64,000 nt of DNA from Pomphorhynchus laevis (GCA_012934845.2 WNNJ02003409.1:1-64000); one strand, 5' to 3'. Shown: positions 1 through 11,073, counted from the stretch's first letter. Translations and numbers: made by a program. Notes: a model not told the origin generated them from the sequence alone.

Positions 1-250
1 TTATATAATGTTATATATTAATCTTCAATATAATATTATATATTACTTAGTAATATATAAATAATATACTGTTAGCATCTGAAGATGGTAACAGTAGTTA
101 GCGAAATATCAAAAATAATTTCTTCTTTTCTTTAATCCAGCTCCCCTAACTACTGTTGCGATCTTCAGAAAATTACAGTAATTTTCTGAAGATGCTAGCA
201 GAGGTTATCGAAATATTAAATAAAATTTTCCCATTTATTTGATCCAGCTC
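1..250 (+). repeat. Tandem pair of hammerhead-like units with a perfect 33-bp palindrome
   Basis: Two direct copies about 107 bp apart each hold CTGAAGA (79-85 and 186-192), a 17-nt stem-loop segment (86-102 and 193-209) and GAAATAT (from 103 and 210). Both are followed by a shared segment ending in ATCCAGCTC. The stem segment pairs 5 of 6 positions around a 4-nt loop in copy 1 and fewer in copy 2. CTGANGA, a stem, then GAAA is the order of a hammerhead core, but I cannot find a convincing stem I or cleavage site. Positions 161-176 and 178-193 are exact inverted repeats around one base. It is probably the end of a retroelement; the family is unknown. Confidence 0.35.
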
Positions 251-329
251 TAATAATTCTTTATCAATAATGGATCATCATTATCAACCATTTACAAAAA
301 TGAAATATATGTACTGATATATTGATAAT

Positions 330-925
330 ATTGGAATTTTACTCCAATAATTTTTATCCACTAAGTGAACAAATTTATCAGGGTAGCCTTATTTTTTTAT
401 AAAACAAACATTGATGATAAAGAAGGTATATATTAAGATATAAACATTAAATTTACAAGAAACATATTTACTCATTTAATTTTCGGCAAAAATAATAATA
501 TAAACACATTACAGATAATACGTACGCTATTTTATACACAAGAATTGTCATAATAAGAAGATGATGACCTCTAATCTTTATTCTGATACATCGTCTGTTA
601 TTTATTAGTCAATTCATAAAAATGACTTTTATTTTAAATTTCAATTTTTTATTTTAACATGATATAAATATAAATAAAAATGTCGCAAAATGTTTGAAAT
701 ATTTTATAATTATTTATTATTTATCTTTATTTTTGATTTATATATAGTATAAAATACGTAGACTCAGTTATCTGATCCCTTGTATTTGATTAAAATCGTG
801 TCTTTGTCTTTTAACTTGATATAAATATACATTGTAAAAAATCGTATATAATTATTTATTATTTATCTTTATTTTAAATTTATATATAGTAAAACATACG
901 TAGACTCAGTTATCTGATCTGATTT
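330..925 (+). repeat. Naiad-type PLE tail, 5'-truncated and degenerate
   Basis: Positions 330-500 resemble the RT C-terminal coding segment of the complete element at 19.45-19.63 kb, for example GATAAAGAAGGT and TTTACAAGAAACATATTT. From 560 the typical tail follows (ATGATGACCTCTAATC, then a segment shared by all copies), ending in ACGTAGACTCAGTTATCTGAT near 757-776. A second copy of that terminus lies at 896-916, so two 3' ends sit in tandem, as PLE insertions often do. The structured part (P1-P3) is missing here. Confidence 0.6.
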
Positions 926-1200
926 CCAAATAAGTATAGAATGCGTCGTTAAAACGTATTATAATAAGGTACACTAGATAATCAAATTTTCATCACAGGA
1001 AATACGCTATTAGCATATATTTGGCCCCGCTGATATGTTGGGTCGAGGAAAAGGGGCCAAAGCCTGATACATATCAGTTCCTCTTGATGACCTATAATCC
1101 TTATTCTGATACATCATCTGTTATTTATTAGTCAATTTGTAAAAGTCGACTTTTATTTTAAATTTCAATAAGTATTCAATAATATTAAATAAAAGTATTT
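926..1200 (+). repeat. Naiad-type PLE tail copy with intact pseudoknot helices
   Basis: The tail contains P1 (1023-1028 with 1053-1058), P2 (1030-1038 with 1069-1077) and P3 (1045-1050 with 1078-1083). P2 differs from the 19.9 kb copy by paired changes: C-G becomes A-T at position 4, and T.G becomes T-A at position 9. This is the copy that best shows compensatory change. The triplet GTC precedes P3. The motif after P3 is TTGATGA rather than CTGATGA. Confidence 0.75.
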
Positions 1201-1239
1201 TAATTTCCAAGAAAGTTTAATGAATTTTTTCTTTTTTAT

Positions 1240-1530
1240 AATTTCCAATATACAAAACAACAAAATATTATCAAAAATAAATTTAAACTCTTAAGCGGAA
1301 AAATTTTGTGGATAGCAAATAATTAGTTAATCGAATTTAATCAGCGGAAATTCGTCATTAGCATGTATTTGACCCAGGTGACAAGCTGTTGGAGGAACTG
1401 GTGCCGAAATAGCTTAGACTACCTTATAGTAGTAATAATAGCTTATAAATACTTTTTTAGCTTAGAAGTTCCTCATGGTAGCTTATAATCTAAAAGCATA
1501 AATACGCTAGTTAAGTGATCTGATTAATTT
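1240..1530 (+). repeat. Naiad-type PLE tail copy, diverged subfamily
   Basis: It begins with the last RT codons (AAATTTAAACTCTTAAGCGG, also found at the end of the complete element), then the conserved block CATTAGCATGTATTTG. The interleaved helices are diverged but recognisable: a 7-bp P3 (GAGGAAC/GTTCCTC), a 5-bp P2 (AAGCT/AGCTT) and a P1 with one mismatch. It ends near 1525 in a variant of the common terminus (TTAAGTGATCTGATT). Confidence 0.55.
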
Positions 1531-1699
1531 AGATAATGTTAATACAATTATGTATTGGGATTTGTTTCCACAACTAAAAATTTATACTCTCCTTTACAGC
1601 TACTAATGTTGTGTGTACATATGTTATTATAATTAATTAATAATTAAGTATTATAATATAATAATTTATAATTTATAATTTATAATTATTAATTAATAA

Positions 1700-1960
1700 T
1701 TAGAATGTATTTGGCCCTGCCTGCTATGCTGGGTAGAGGAGTTAGGGGCCGAAACCTGATAGCATAGCAGTTCCTCCTGATGACCTCTTATCCTTATTAT
1801 GATACAACGTCTGTTATTTATTAGTCAATTCATAAAAATTGATTTTTATTTTTAATTTCAGTTTATTATTTTAACTTAATCTAAGTTACATCAAATCTTA
1901 TAAAAAAATATTTATAATTATTTATTATCTAAATAAATCATTAATAATTATCTAATATTA
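1700..1960 (+). repeat. Naiad-type PLE tail copy, 5'-truncated inside the hairpin
   Basis: It starts inside the P0 hairpin (GAATGTATTTGG). P1 is at 1713-1718 with 1745-1750, P2 at 1721-1730 with 1761-1770, and P3 at 1736-1741 with 1771-1776. P2 is fully Watson-Crick here, because the T.G wobble seen at 19.97 kb is C-G. The core motif CTGATGA follows P3. Upstream (1620-1700) is AT simple sequence, consistent with a preference for such targets. Confidence 0.7.
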
Positions 1961-1964
1961 TTAT

Positions 1965-2245
1965 CAGGTTGATAAATATCTATCAACCTGATAGCATAGC
2001 AGTTCCTCCTGATGACCTCTAATACTTATTTTGATACAATGTTTGTTATTTATTAGTCAATTCATAAACATTGATTTTTATTTTTAACTTCATTTTTTTA
2101 TTTTAACTTGATTTAAATTATAGAAAATCTAAAAGCAATTATTAATTTTATTATTTAATTATTAAATTTTGATTTAGCATTATTATGTTTTGTTTATTTT
2201 ATAATTATATTAAATACGTAGACTCAGTTAGCTGATTTGATTATT
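1965..2245 (+). repeat. Naiad-type PLE tail copy, 3' half only
   Basis: It starts at the P2 3' strand (CTGATAGCATAGCAG), followed by TTCCTCCTGATGACCTCT, the common downstream block and the terminus TACGTAGACTCAGTTAGCTGA at 2215-2235. The P1/P2/P3 5' strands are absent. A short inverted repeat involving the truncation point (TATCAGGTTGATA / TATCAACCTGATA, about 1961-1993) lies at its 5' end. Confidence 0.6.
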
Positions 2246-3511
2246 AATTAATTATTTATTAATAATTATTATTAATTAATATATCATTAATAATTTTTTT
2301 AATATAATATTTATTCTTAAAATATTTACAATTTTAGGTTCCCTCAAATGGGCCTTTACACATAATTATTTTATTGTATTGTTCAATGTCCCTTCTTCAG
2401 TCGTATTCTTTCTGAAGCTAGTTAATAAATCATTAATAATTATAATATTATTTTAATAATTATTATAATTATAATAATTATTATAATTTGTTATTGTAAA
2501 AATAAGTGATATATTGGCAGGTCTAAAGTATTTAATGTATTTAATTTATTTAATTTATCTTAAAGAATTAATGTCTCGTAAGACAGCACATTTTGATTTT
2601 TTAAATCGATTTCTGAAATCGTTCTAAAATAAAATATTTCCGATTTTAGAACTATAAATAGTTTTAACATCGGAAGTAAAAAAGAACTCTAAATTAACAT
2701 TTATTTCAGCTGCTTAATTGATTTTTGATTGCACTGACTACACATCCACATTTTATTACAAATTATTACATCACATATTAATCATCCACAATATTACAAA
2801 TTTTGATTTACGAGCAATAAATCGCACACTTTCTTTGTTTAGCTCAAATAACTTTACAACTGACATTTTATAATCCCATAACTTATTTTTGTGAGTTTTA
2901 TTAAACCTAAGCGCCTCTCGGCTTAAGAAAAACAAATAAATTACATAAAAATATAGATATACGTGATAAAAATAATTGTTCATTGTCTACAAGGAGCGTA
3001 AATGACCAGCGATACGACAAGCTTATACCAATGTATTTGTAACTTTTGCAGATTTCGAACGGCTCACTCTCAAATAAAATATTATCATCGTCACAAAGTC
3101 CACCACCTCTACGGAATTTACTAAAGTTCTATCCGTACTAACCTTCAGTGTGTTCGTATCGCAATACACGCAAGGAAGTGTTTCACAGTGATAACTTTAG
3201 TATACATTATCGCTCAATCATATGTGTAAAGGACGCAATCAATTGGCTTTAAGTCACGGCATAATTGAAATGGAAGATCCATCAAGAAGAATGAAAGTAA
3301 TAGTGGACTGAGCGGTTCACCCTGCACATAACCTTTGTCAATAACAAATAATTCTAATTATTTCAAGCCACAAGAGATGCATTGAGAACTCAATTGTAAT
3401 ACTGCATTTACCAGCATCAGAAAGCATTTAGATATCCCAATATTTTGCACAAATTTCAGACAGAATATATATACTGGATTATTTAGCTCAGCTTCATGTT
3501 GTTAAAATGCA
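2246..3511. other. No gene recognised
   Basis: AT-rich sequence with poly-T, poly-A and TAA/TAT simple repeats at 2246-2510. The remainder has frequent stops in all frames and no recognisable domain. A 70-codon minus-strand frame at 2771-2983 is hydrophobic and AT-biased, and looks like chance. Confidence 0.5.
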
Positions 3512-3554
3512 AAAGTTAATCAGATCAAATGCTGAGTTAGTTATTATATATTTT

Positions 3555-3591
3555 GCCAAAGCTTTCGCCGCGTTACGGCTTCGTCAGTGGC
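3555..3591 (-). ncRNA. Hammerhead ribozyme motif, type I layout
   Basis: Read on the minus strand: stem I GCCA (3588-3591), core CTGACGA (3581-3587), stem II GCCG-TAACG-CGGC (3567-3579), GAAA (3563-3566), a self-complementary AGCT as stem III (3560-3563), T at 3559 as position 17, then TGGC (3555-3558) closing stem I. All conserved core bases are present. Stem III is only a palindromic tetranucleotide, so cleavage would probably need a dimer, as proposed for other PLE hammerheads. Activity is not shown. Confidence 0.6.
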
Positions 3592-3655
3592 TCATTGTAC
3601 GTAGTTAGTTATCAAGAAAGTTTAAACATTCTTGATAACTAACTATTTACAATGA

Positions 3656-3690
3656 GCCACTGACGAAGCCATAACGTGGCGAAAGCTTCG
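3656..3690 (+). ncRNA. Hammerhead ribozyme motif, second arm, partly decayed
   Basis: GCCA (3656-3659), CTGACGA (3660-3666), stem II GCCA-TAACG-TGGC (3668-3680), GAAA (3681-3684), GCTTCGG. Compared with the other arm, the loop-closing pair of stem II changed from G-C to A-T with both bases altered, so pairing is kept. The 3' strand of stem I (TCGG instead of TGGC) is damaged. Confidence 0.55.
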
Positions 3691-3737
3691 GAAAAATATA
3701 TACAATAACTAACTCAGCATTTGATCTGATTAACTTT

Positions 3738-4829
3738 GGCAAAATATATATTTACCGAATCAAAAACGTTTTTTTGAAATCTAAGAATATAATGAGGACG
3801 ATCAACTGCTGAGGCAGTAAATAACACGATTTCGTATTGTTTCAAGACCATTCAAAGTATACATACTACGTCGAAATCCAAATGTGCTGGCAAGAAAAAT
3901 TTTTTAGGCACATAATGTCATGACATAAATGAGTAGTTTAACAGAGCAATTCCCATATCCGAATTTGTAGTATCCGTATCACCCTTACCTATGTTCAATC
4001 ACTTGATTACACCCGATATACAGAAATTTGGAATATGGGCTCCGAAAAATATATGGGTTAATAAAATATAAATTAAAAAATACAAATTATATAACATATA
4101 CCATTTTTTAAATATTGGAATCATAGCACATCAGGGTTCTAAGACATTTGGTTTCCATGTATAACGAAACTTGTTCAATTTCGTCAACGGAAAATGTCAA
4201 GTTGAGCGGATCAAAATTGGCTGAAGTTACGTTTATACTAACATTTGAGGTATATGCCTTGTCAATACGAAATCATAAAATCGCGAAAGTGGTTTATCCA
4301 TTATTTTAACAAAATATCATAGCAATTAAAATATGGTATATGTTTAAGCACATATAGAGCCTTTTTAGCTTTATTCATTATTATATGCTAATCTTTGAAT
4401 AAATAGGCATTTCGGAATTTCGCAATAGGTTGCACGTAGAGTCTGAGTAAAACGTAATCATTGCTAATGGAATATTTGTACCGCTAATATTTATACAACA
4501 CTAAAAGTTTTTATTAAAATGCTAAAAGTCACCGGAGTATATAAGCCCTTTAGGAAACTCCCTCGACTGCTTAAGATAAACAAAATTCTCCAGTAACTTA
4601 GACTTTATACAACTTATGCTTCTCTAAAGTTTTACATCGAAAAAAATAAAATCAAGTGCTCTATTTTTAAAGTGCTCTATTTCTTTTGGGAACATTAATT
4701 TTGTGTGACTGTAGAATACGGCTAAGTTAAAGTTTAGAAAGATAACTGTTGTTAAGTCCAGAGAAACGGAACGGGCATGATATTGATTTATGCTTCTGTA
4801 TTAGGCACCAAATTGCAGACAATTCAATG
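3738..4829. other. No gene recognised
   Basis: Unique AT-rich sequence. No open frame above about 60 codons, no repeat match elsewhere in the window and no recognisable motif. Confidence 0.4.
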
Positions 4830-5400
4830 TGATTACACTCCCACTGAAAAGTTAGAGAATATCAGATCGATATGGCTACCACCATTCTAAGATTCGTAGA
4901 ACCAGTGGTTTTCCGAGAAGTAAAGATCCAGATTGCACATATAAAAGAATTTCTTTAAGCTTCTCAGATGGTAGAGAACACAAACCAACGTTGAAATCAC
5001 CAGCTATAACATTTGGTTTTAAGTTGTAAGAATTTGGCAATAGATGGTAAATATCATCAATTATATCAGCGGTAGAATAAAAAAGGTCAAAATATTATCC
5101 TTATTAGAAGTAAATCAGGAGAATCAACCATATAAGAGCAATCAGTATGGAGGTAGGTTCAATTGACGATAAACGATTTCACAACCAGCAAAATTCCGCC
5201 ACACGGGGGTCCTAGGTATCCGAGCTTTGCTGGCCTGCTGAAAGTGTAAAAACGTGACAAAGATGATTTTGATATGATAAAATCTTAACATGGACGACAA
5301 ATCAAAATTATCAACCTAACCTATAATGTGTTCATCAAGAAAAGTTTGTAGGCCTACTCTATCACTTTAAGAACAACAAATCGTAGAGAAGTCGTTTTGC
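4830..5400 (-). pseudogene. Degenerate LINE endonuclease fragment
   Basis: On the minus strand a short run reads NVIAGDFNVG, the GDFN motif of the AP-endonuclease-like (EEP) domain of LINEs. Further upstream on the same strand is STICC..SDRVGLQTFLDEHI, which resembles the ETWLD region of such endonucleases. Frames are broken repeatedly and the family cannot be named. Weak call based on two motifs in the expected order. Confidence 0.35.
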
Positions 5401-5735
5401 TGAACGCACGGTTGTTTTGATCCCGCTTAATTTGTGGTCATATATGTGAGATATTCTAAACGTGTGAAGCTTGATCACATCCTACATTACCATTTGATGC
5501 AGAATTTGTATTTTCTAATGATATAGATATTGATTTTTGTGCATTGACTCTGAAAGGATGCTTACTCGATGTTACCACGTATAACCTTGTGATTCCGAAT
5601 AATAAAATACATTATAGGATTAACTAGTAGTTTCTCTCGGAGTTCTATAGTATTAATCTTCTGCGCTAATCTTTAAGGTATCGACAAGTCTTGTTATATT
5701 TACCCCATCAAATTAGTCGCCATGCTTCAGACGAT

Positions 5736-5895
5736 GACTTTTTGATATCATTCGTGCAGCAAATGATTCGTTGGTTGAGACAATTAACGACGGTGGTTAT
5801 GACAATTAACGACAGTGGTTGATACAATACGATGGATTTTGGATATCATTCGCGCGGCGAAGGATTCGGTGGTTGAGACAATTAACGACCGTGAA
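5736..5895 (+). repeat. Short tandem duplication, about 92-bp period
   Basis: TTTTTGATATCATTCGTGCA at about 5740 is repeated as TTTTGGATATCATTCGCGCG at about 5833. Both are followed by GATTCGTGG/GATTCGGTGG-TTGAGACAATTAACGAC. A third partial copy of GACAATTAACGAC lies between them. No coding sense is visible. Confidence 0.6.
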
Positions 5896-7083
5896 TTTGG
5901 TTGCGTTTAGAAGGTAAACGGTGATATTTGATTTTCATGCTTATTGGAATTTCTATTTAGCATTATTTACAATATCCTTAATCATTATATGTAATACTTT
6001 CGAGAGAGAAAATGATGTGACTAAAGGAGATGACATACTACTCACGGCGGTATACTGAGTGCGGTATATATAATTTAAGCGGTATACTCGCCTTCTGCAT
6101 TGTAATGATGATACAACAGAGCCAAATGATAATCATGAAGAATCATTACACTGTTAGGATCGATGTACTTTCTGTATCAGCAACTACTACTCGGAAGACA
6201 ATTTTTACATTCTAAAAGCCGGCATTCTGGCCATTGCAAGATCAGCAACGATTGTTCATATAAGACTTGATTGAATTCATACGGTAATTTTAAAGAATTT
6301 TCTATCAATATTAAAATTTATTGTCCAAAGAATTTCATTTCAATTTTACTTTATAAAATTATAAATTATAATAATAACTTTTAATTTATCTAATAATCTA
6401 GTCCATGTAATGATCCGTGACTTGGCATTTGTATAAATAAATTCGTTGGATCCTACATAACTTGCGGGGTATCTAACTCCGTCATGATGAATTGGCACCT
6501 AGTTGGAACTCTTCCTAATAATCAATCTAAGTGTGTGTATGTATTCATAAACTTTTAATTGCTTAATTTTTAATTATTAAAATTTGAATAAATTTCCCGA
6601 CTAATCGTTATAATTGATTATAATTAATTGATTATAATCAATTAATTATAATTGTTGTTATCTATTTTTATAAGATTAAGAATTATAACAAACTATATAA
6701 CAAGCTATATAACAAGCATGTTTAAGCTCGATAAGCATTATGTTTTGAAATATCTTAACTTATCTAATAATCTAGTCCATGTAATGATCCGTGACTTGGC
6801 ATTTGTCTAAATAAATTCATTGGATTCAACTTAACTCTAAGGGTGTCTAACTCCGTCGTAATGAATTAGCACACCTTCTAGTTGTAACTCTTCACAATCT
6901 ACACGTTCATTGTTAGCAGTACGCATTTTGATGTATTAACGAAAAATTAAATATAAGGTTCAATTATTTTTATTTCCCTTCATATTTCAATGATAAATAA
7001 TTATATTTATCATTTGTTATATATATTAATGCTTTATGTACTCTTCCGCCTTAATGTAAAAGCGGAAGATAGTCAAGGATGCA
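5896..7083. repeat. No gene; contains a ~140-bp direct repeat
   Basis: Segments 6378-6520 and 6757-6905 are about 85% identical by eye. Both contain AGTCCATGTAATGATCCGTG and ACTTGGCATTTGT, and end near AACTCTTC. Between them are AT-rich palindromic runs (TTATAATTGATTATAATTAA). The 61-codon frame at 6030-6215 has no recognisable feature. Confidence 0.5.
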
Positions 7084-7430
7084 TGTTTTCTTACAGTAGA
7101 GATGTTGGATCATGAAACGATACCGGGAACGAGAGATATTCGAACAAACAAAATCACTCCGATAAGTCCAACGGCGGATTGGACAATGGACGAAAAAGCG
7201 GAAGTGAGTCACGGAGGCCTGTTTCCTTACAGTAGCGATGTTGAATCATCGAAGGATATTGGCAACGGGAGATAGCCGAACAAACAAAATCACCCCGATG
7301 ACTCCAACGGCAGATTGGACAATGAACGAAAATGCGGAAGAGAGTCTCGGAGACCTGTTTCCTTACAATAGCGATGTTGGATCATCAAGGGATATCGGGA
7401 ACGGGAGACAGCCGGACAAGAAAAATCAAA
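7084..7430 (+). repeat. Tandem repeat with 136-bp period, about 2.6 copies
   Basis: The block TGTTTCCTTACAGTAGCGAT occurs at 7084 (one variant), 7220 and 7356, exactly 136 bp apart each time, with 85-90% identity. Since 136 is not a multiple of three, the overlapping open frames (7238-7468, 7332-7628) cannot reflect a conserved protein repeat. GC content is higher than the surroundings. Confidence 0.8.
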
Positions 7431-8130
7431 ACAATGAAAATGACAAGCAACAAATTTACAAACAATAAATTAGGAGCGGGGAACAATGGTCAACTCACCC
7501 CTGACCGCATGACTTTTAGATTAAGGTCGGGCCTAGAACTATTCAGGAGTTACCACCGGAAAGCGACTGCAGGCGGGTGTATGGATACTTACATGTCCTC
7601 GGTTACCATTCGCGGTAGAGAGGTTTAACTAAGTGAGCGAATAGCTGGCGTCTCTTAGACTTTTAGTTACAGAAGGAAATGGAAGTTACTTGAGCCCAGG
7701 CCGAACTCTGGAAAGATACATCGAGGTAGATCTCGATAGCGGTAAAGATATCAAACCTCGAAACTGGCCGAAGAACACCTTCAGCTATCCGAAAGAGATC
7801 GCAATGTTTAAAGTAGTTTGGTTCGTACACGGCATTTACAACCCGACACCCGGACCAATGGTTGAATGGCAAAATCTTGTGTACTTTTATTTTTCCATTT
7901 CAAGAGATTGTTGTTGTCAAGTACATAAAGCATTAATATATAACGATCTGTCATTCGGAATGATGAATGCGCTTATTATTATGCTTAAGAGATGATAAAA
8001 CGTCTATTTTATTTTTCGTCAAATTCATCAATTGTTGCGTGGTATAAAAATCAAGGATAAATTGACAATACAAAAATCCATAACTCTAAAATTCAATTTT
8101 TACATAAAAATATTGATATTATTATTACTA
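7431..8130. other. GC-richer unique island, no recognised gene
   Basis: Positions 7470-7870 are clearly less AT-rich than their flanks and hold a 101-codon frame (7690-7995, plus). Its translation shows no motif I know, and the 3' third is AT-biased. It could be an old exon or transposon piece; I do not assign a function. Confidence 0.2.
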
Positions 8131-8205
8131 CAGGTCATATCCATAAGGCTGTTTTGACTACTCACAATAAAAAACAAATTAGATAAATAATAAAATAATA
8201 ACAAA
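8131..8205 (-). repeat. 3'-end fragment of a LINE (tail shared with 14.24 kb)
   Basis: ACAGGTCATATCCATAAGGC-TGTTTTGAC-TACTCACAATAAAAAACAAAT matches the 3' end of the minus-strand LINE at 14,244 and, more loosely, the one at 25,690. No LINE coding sequence follows, so this is a severely 5'-truncated insertion. Confidence 0.55.
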
Positions 8206-8437
8206 ATGAACTAAATTCAGATCAAAATTATTTATTAATTTAAAATTAAATTAAATTGTTTAAAAATTAAACAATTAAAATTTAATCTTAATGCACATAT
8301 ACAGTTATATATAGATATAATATATACACATATATAAAGTAAAGTTGAAAAACATAATGCTTATTAAGCCCAGACAATGTTAGTATAAAGTGTACACGTT
8401 AAAGTGAATACATTTAAAACGTACAGGTAAAGTAAAA

Positions 8438-8530
8438 ATGGATTGGTTTTACTCGTTGAAAACGGATGTGTTTGGTAATGTGCTACCAGAAATTATAGCC
8501 CAAAAAGAAATTAGCGAAGCATTAGCAAGA
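8438..8530 (+). CDS. Possible first coding exon of an unrecognised host gene
   Basis: ATG at 8438 opens MDWFYSLKTDVFGNVLPEII and continues for 31 codons to 8530, where AGA|GTATGT makes a good splice donor in phase 0. Without splicing the frame runs to a stop at 8612 (58 aa). The composition is more balanced than chance frames nearby. I do not recognise the protein and found no partner exon with confidence. The AT-rich region downstream (to 9.1 kb) shows a further 80-codon frame at 8782 with no domain. Confidence 0.3.
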
Positions 8531-9099
8531 GTATGTATGCCACCATATAGATTAAAGGCTTTAATTTATCTAATCCATAAAGTCGAAACTATAAAAAGTT
8601 TGAAAATTCATTGAGAATATGTCAGCCGCTAATTGATAGCATCAGTATCAATCAACAGCATCAATCATAACGATCCGTTGAAAAATTTATTCAAATTTTA
8701 ATAATAAAAAATTAAACAATTAGAAGTTAAATTAAACAATTAAATGAGTCATGCCTGTTGGAAGTTTCTCTGCTTTAGATTTTGTTGATTTATTTTTGTA
8801 GTAGATTTATATTTGAAGTATTTTATGTTTTATTGTTTGAAACTAATCTTTTGAAATTAATATTCCAAAAATTATTTACAAATTGTAAAAAAAATAATAA
8901 AACTTTAAGAATACATATGCACTTACATATAGACATACAAGAACAGAACTCAATAAGGGAGCGGATACGGCGGATGTCACGGAGAATTAAGTTAGATGAA
9001 CTTTGCCACGGACGAATGATTTAAGGGAAAGGTGATTATCGAAATGATAGCCTAAGAAAGTGAAATTATGGACTATGGGGAATATTGATGAGGCAAAAT

Positions 9100-10020
9100 A
9101 TATAGGGGGAGGAAATATGTTAGATTGACGGGGGAGGATTTACATTATTTTGGACTTGCTGGAGTTTAGAACGAGATAAAGATGGGAGACGTTTGTTGAT
9201 AGAAGAAACAGCTGGATACAAAAATTGCGATATTGTGTATGCATTGGGTAGGTGATAAGCATATGTGAGTATGATATTGGCGTATTTCATGACTTCTACG
9301 GAGTAAGGTTTGGTAAACGGAGAAAGATCACCTAGCAAAAGTGAAAAACAGTTGACCTAGGACTGGATCTTGTGGGACCCGCAGAAAATAGGGACGGGAG
9401 AGGATGATGAATTAGAACAGACGTGAAAGGAACGGTCGAATAGATATGAGACAAACCATGCTACGGAGGAGGAAGAAAATCCGTAATCATAACGAATGCG
9501 AGAAAAGAGGACGGAGTGGTCGACGATGTCGGATGAGAACACTACATAGAGCCTTGTCACGAGAAATGAGTAGGTCGTTGTAAACTTTCGTGTATGCGAT
9601 TTCGGTTGAGTGATTGGATCGAAAGCAGATTGAAACGAAGGGCACATATTGGATGAAGAAAGATAAACGTTGATCTATACTAAGATGATGCGTTCTAAAA
9701 GCTTAGAAAGAGTAGGGATGAGTGAAATAAGGCAATAGCAAGTATGGATCGTCAGTTGAGGTTTTGTTTGGCAAGGACATAAGGACAGATGAGACTTCGA
9801 CAGATGAGACAATGAGAAGATGAAAGAGTTCCGGGAGGATAAAGCGAGGTGGGTAAGAGTGGCATGAGATGGAGACGGGGTTGTGAGAGAGCAACGTGGA
9901 TACTTTGGCCTGGAGAAATGACGAATAATCATGAGGATTGATGTTGCAAGACTAAGAGGAGCCAAAAAGGATTGCGTGAGAATGGAAGTCGACAATCTAG
10001 AGTTTACAGTCTGAGCTTCT
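9100..10020 (-). pseudogene. Degenerate LINE reverse transcriptase (CR1/Jockey-like)
   Basis: Three minus-strand frames run in RT order from high to low coordinates. YCLISLIPTLSKLLERII (about 9.68-9.75 kb) matches the YRPISLLPTLSKLLERI block of LINE RTs. SDIVDHSVLFSRI...WFVSYLFDRSFHVC (9357-9647) matches the AFDTVDHSVLLSRL...W..SYL.DR block. The upstream serine/proline-rich frame matches the region before them. Several frameshifts; the catalytic aspartates are not all kept. The clade is inferred from motif wording only. Confidence 0.55.
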
Positions 10021-11073
10021 CCCGTTCATCCGGTGGTTAGCAATATACGCAATTGTAACTGAATACTTTCAGGCTTTAAGCTTAGCGTATATTCTAGTAA
10101 AGCTGGAGGCTAACAGTTAAAGCTCTGCAGGGATTGCCGGACCTAGAATTATTGCTACCGATTCTGAACAGAAAAAAAATATGTTTAGTAAAAACCGAAA
10201 AATTCAAGTTTTGATCTCGATAACGATCAAAACTCTCTTGGCTTTTCGGCGTATGCTGAATGCTCTCTTTCATCACAGACAAGGCGCCTACGTGAACACA
10301 CCGTTGAATCAAGATTCTGTTCATATCTTAGTCAGATGCTGAGGGTTGCTATACAAAAGGAAATGCAGAGTCAGTGATGGACATGTTGAGTTCGATAGGG
10401 TGGCACAGTATTCGTGTGGAGGTCTACACGATACATTTGTTGTACTGAGTTTATTAAAAAGATGATAAATTAAAAAATGCCGAAAGCACATGTAGATAGC
10501 AAAAATTGATTTTAAAGAACCCAAAGGGCTAGTATCACAATGACATTTATTACTCAACATTTTTAATACGACATTTGTAATTTGTGTTGTTGCGTACTAA
10601 TCTGTAACTTGCTGACTTGCAGAAGCAAAAAATAGTAGTCTGACTAGCACTACAAAAACAGTAGTGCATTATATCCTTTTAGATGATGGGCATGGGCAAT
10701 AATTAATCTATTAAAGCTTAAAAGAGAATGGCTGAATAAATCGAAGGTCAAAATGTGCTGGGACTTGAGCTGTTGCAAGATAAAATAACATACAAATACA
10801 TGAATTAAATCGTTATCCGCAAGATCTTGTATCGAATAGAGGAACTGCGTGAATCTACGCTGCCAGTCTCAATTCAATCACTGATTCAGATTAATACACA
10901 CACAAATAACAAAATTCTACAATCGGCAACTCAAAAAGATTACGTGAATACAGTATACACCATCTAAATTTACACACGTCAATGAAGTCGTACGTCCAGG
11001 GCTCTCCCGGAGTACGTGAAAACGTTTCAAACCGATCGAATCTTGACAATTCTCACAGTTTGTTCCAGTTACA
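10021..11073. other. No gene recognised
   Basis: No domain or repeat recognised up to about 10,800. The last 250 bp directly precede the ATG of the RT element at 11,074 and may be its 5' UTR, but no second copy is present to define the boundary. Confidence 0.4.

Larger units (their letters stand above)
3512..3737. repeat. 226-bp near-perfect palindrome (inverted dimer)
   Basis: Arms of about 110 bp meet at GTTTAAAC (3620-3627 region) with essentially no spacer. The outer ends are AAAGTTAATCAGATC and its complement. Each arm carries a hammerhead-ribozyme motif in opposite orientation. Penelope-like elements are known for inverted and tandem insertions and for hammerhead motifs in their pseudo-LTRs, so this is most likely an inverted dimer of such an end; that is inference. 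The arms differ at several positions, so this is not a recent event. Confidence 0.8.

Noticed and set aside
2771-2983. 70-codon minus-strand frame rich in Tyr and Phe
   Set aside because: AT-bias composition, no domain, no supporting signals.
7332-7628. Open frames across the 136-bp repeats as a repeat protein
   Set aside because: The period is not divisible by three, so each unit is read in a different frame.
9120-9338. 72-codon minus-strand frame as a separate gene
   Set aside because: It follows the degenerate LINE RT in the same orientation and is most simply part of it.
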